Assembly (NCBI GenBank): GCA_029548585.1
Contig: JAKPNC010000219.1
Location: 1-7,215, forward strand
Origin: a bacterium
Lineage (GTDB): Bacteria > Ratteibacteria > UBA8468 > B48-G9 > JAFGKM01
Length of the DNA stretch: 7,215 nt
Direction of reading: 5' to 3'
This document shows, in pieces, positions 6,441 to 7,215 of the stretch. The first letter of the stretch is position 1. Every line of letters starts with the position of its first letter. A program made the translations under genes and the position numbers. The notes beneath the pieces are model-generated. The model was not told where the DNA came from and did not search any database. It saw only the letters and a list, made by a program, of their open reading frames with translations.

Positions 6441-6755
6441 TCAGACATCGGCCCAGAGTTTTTCCAGATTGTAAAGGCTTCTTGTCTCCGGAACAAATAT
6501 GTGTACGAGGATCTCGGCGTAATCCAACAATATCCAACTGCCCTCTCCCATCCCCTCGACAGAAACCGCCTTTTCGCCGAATTCCCCGAGCAGGGTGTCG
6601 GCAAGCGCCCGGGTGTGCACAATGGAGTTGCCCGATACTATGACGAAATAATCGGCTATCCACGTCTGCCTGCCCACGTACAGAATTTCTATATCTTCGC
6701 CTTTCCTGGCCTCAAGTATGTCGACTATCCGTTTGATTTTTCTCTTTGTATCCAT
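6441..6755 (-). CDS. rsfS: Ribosome silencing factor RsfS (Iojap/YbeB family)
   Basis: RsfS binds ribosomal protein uL14 on the large subunit and blocks joining with the small subunit, lowering translation when nutrients are short. The 104-aa length fits the family. Diagnostic segments are IADYFVIVSGNS (residues 33-44), HTRALADTL (47-55), VEGMGEGSWILLDYAEILVHIF (66-87, with the conserved W-x-LLDY core) and ETRSLYNLEKLW (90-101). The ATG at 6755 is the only usable start, because an in-frame TAA lies about 20 bases upstream; the ribosome site is weak. In many bacteria rsfS sits with nadD, rlmH or similar genes, none of which is visible here. Instead an ATP-cone protein and a YchF-like protein follow on the same strand. 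It is divergent from the nrdD-like gene. Confidence 0.93.
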   Translation of the reverse strand: MDTKRKIKRIVDILEARKGEDIEILYVGRQTWIADYFVIVSGNSIVHTRALADTLLGEFGEKAVSVEGMGEGSWILLDYAEILVHIFVPETRSLYNLEKLWADV

Positions 6756-6847
6756 ATGCCTGTGTAATTTATTTTACTCCATTGGAGGCGAAAATTAAAG
6801 GGATCTTCATACGGAAATATTATCGGGGCAACTGGAATCCTCTTTTT

Positions 6848-6876
6848 TTGTTTCATCTTTGAATATGTATTATAAT
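6848..6876 (+). promoter_or_regulatory. Predicted sigma70-type promoter for the nrdD-like gene
   Basis: TTGTTT (6848-6853), a 17-base spacer and a perfect TATAAT (6871-6876) lie in the AT-rich divergent gap. The start codon is 67 bases past the -10 box, giving a leader of about 60 bases. I see no convincing NrdR box pair around it, and the leader is too short for a cobalamin riboswitch. No equally good promoter is visible for rsfS on the other strand. Confidence 0.65.
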
Positions 6877-6943
6877 TATCATAAGGAAGGTTTCTTCTTA
6901 TTCTGCAGGGAAGGAGGCTTCACTTCACACGGAGGGTTTTAAA

Positions 6944-7215
6944 ATGTTCGACAGGATCAAGAAAAGAAACGGAGAAGTGGTTAAGTTTGACGCCAACAAG
7001 ATCTCGGCCGCTATCCATAAAGCAGGACTCGCAACAGGGGAATTTGGGCTTGACATCTCAAAAAAACTGGCGCTAAGAGTGCTGGATCTTGCAATAGACA
7101 TCGTTGGAGACAGGGTCCCTTCCGTAGAGGAGATACAGGACATAGTTGAAGACGTCCTTATAACCTCTCCTTACAAGAAGGCTGCGAAGGCCTACATCAT
7201 TTACAGGGATCAGCA
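6944..7215 (+). CDS. nrdD: Ribonucleoside-triphosphate reductase, N-terminal ATP-cone (3' end outside window), probably anaerobic NrdD
   Basis: The first 90 codons are visible and consist of one ATP-cone domain: IKKRNGEVVKFDANKISAAI (residues 5-24), VPSVEEIQDIVEDVLI (58-73) and AAKAYIIYRDQ (80-90). This domain binds ATP (activating) or dATP (inhibiting) at the N-terminus of ribonucleotide reductase large subunits. The wording at both ends is typical of class III anaerobic NrdD, which makes dNTPs using a glycyl radical generated by NrdG, but class II NrdJ or another ATP-cone protein cannot be excluded from the fragment. GGAGGG (6931-6936) lies 7 bases before the ATG; another AAGGAGG at 6911-6917 has no start codon behind it. 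A good promoter precedes it. The cone is recognisably related to that of the minus-strand 505-aa protein. Confidence 0.75.
   Translation, partial: MFDRIKKRNGEVVKFDANKISAAIHKAGLATGEFGLDISKKLALRVLDLAIDIVGDRVPSVEEIQDIVEDVLITSPYKKAAKAYIIYRDQ

Noticed and set aside
6191..6622. 143-codon minus-strand frame over rsfS and the following gap
   Set aside because: Most of it is a shadow of rsfS in another frame; the remaining 79 codons lack a clear ribosome site and run into the ATP-cone gene.
6877..6943. Possible riboswitch or NrdR operator in the nrdD-like leader
   Set aside because: The leader is only about 60 bases and shows neither a paired NrdR box nor a stable fold that I can recognise.

Overview
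The window reads as a bacterial chromosome segment of mixed, near-balanced base composition, with strong Shine-Dalgarno sites on the plus-strand genes and frequent AGG, AGA and ATA codons. The start of a gene that looks like an anaerobic ribonucleotide reductase, together with a cluster of NAD(P)H-dependent aldo/keto reductases, fits an anaerobe. My guess is something like a Desulfobacterota or Nitrospirota member, held with low confidence because no marker here decides the phylum.

Left half (1 to about 3798, plus strand): a tandem array of at least four paralogous aldo/keto reductases (AKRs). The first is cut by the window edge. The other three are complete (339, 339 and 335 aa). Each has its own Shine-Dalgarno site. 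A plausible sigma70-type promoter lies before the second copy, and a very strong intrinsic terminator closes the array. All three complete copies keep the AKR tetrad Asp-Tyr-Lys-His, and the two central copies are about 80% identical by hand count. No neighbouring gene reveals their substrate.

Middle and right (3798 to 6755, minus strand): three genes read leftward toward the AKR terminator. In order of transcription they are a ribosome silencing factor (rsfS), then, after a gap of about 220 bases, a 505-aa protein with an ATP-cone domain, then a short YchF/Ola1-like P-loop protein whose start codon overlaps the previous stop. The 505-aa protein looks like an anaerobic ribonucleotide reductase large subunit that kept its nucleotide-sensing front end and part of the core but has no visible glycyl-radical C-terminus.

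Right edge (6756 to 7215): a 188-base divergent intergenic region with a good promoter facing right, then the first 90 codons of a second ATP-cone protein, probably the genuine reductase nrdD.

The most interesting part is the rsfS / ATP-cone pseudo-reductase / YchF-like cluster next to nrdD. Two of its proteins belong to ribosome-binding families and one carries a domain that elsewhere senses ATP versus dATP. A link between nucleotide status and ribosome activity is a reasonable but untested inference.
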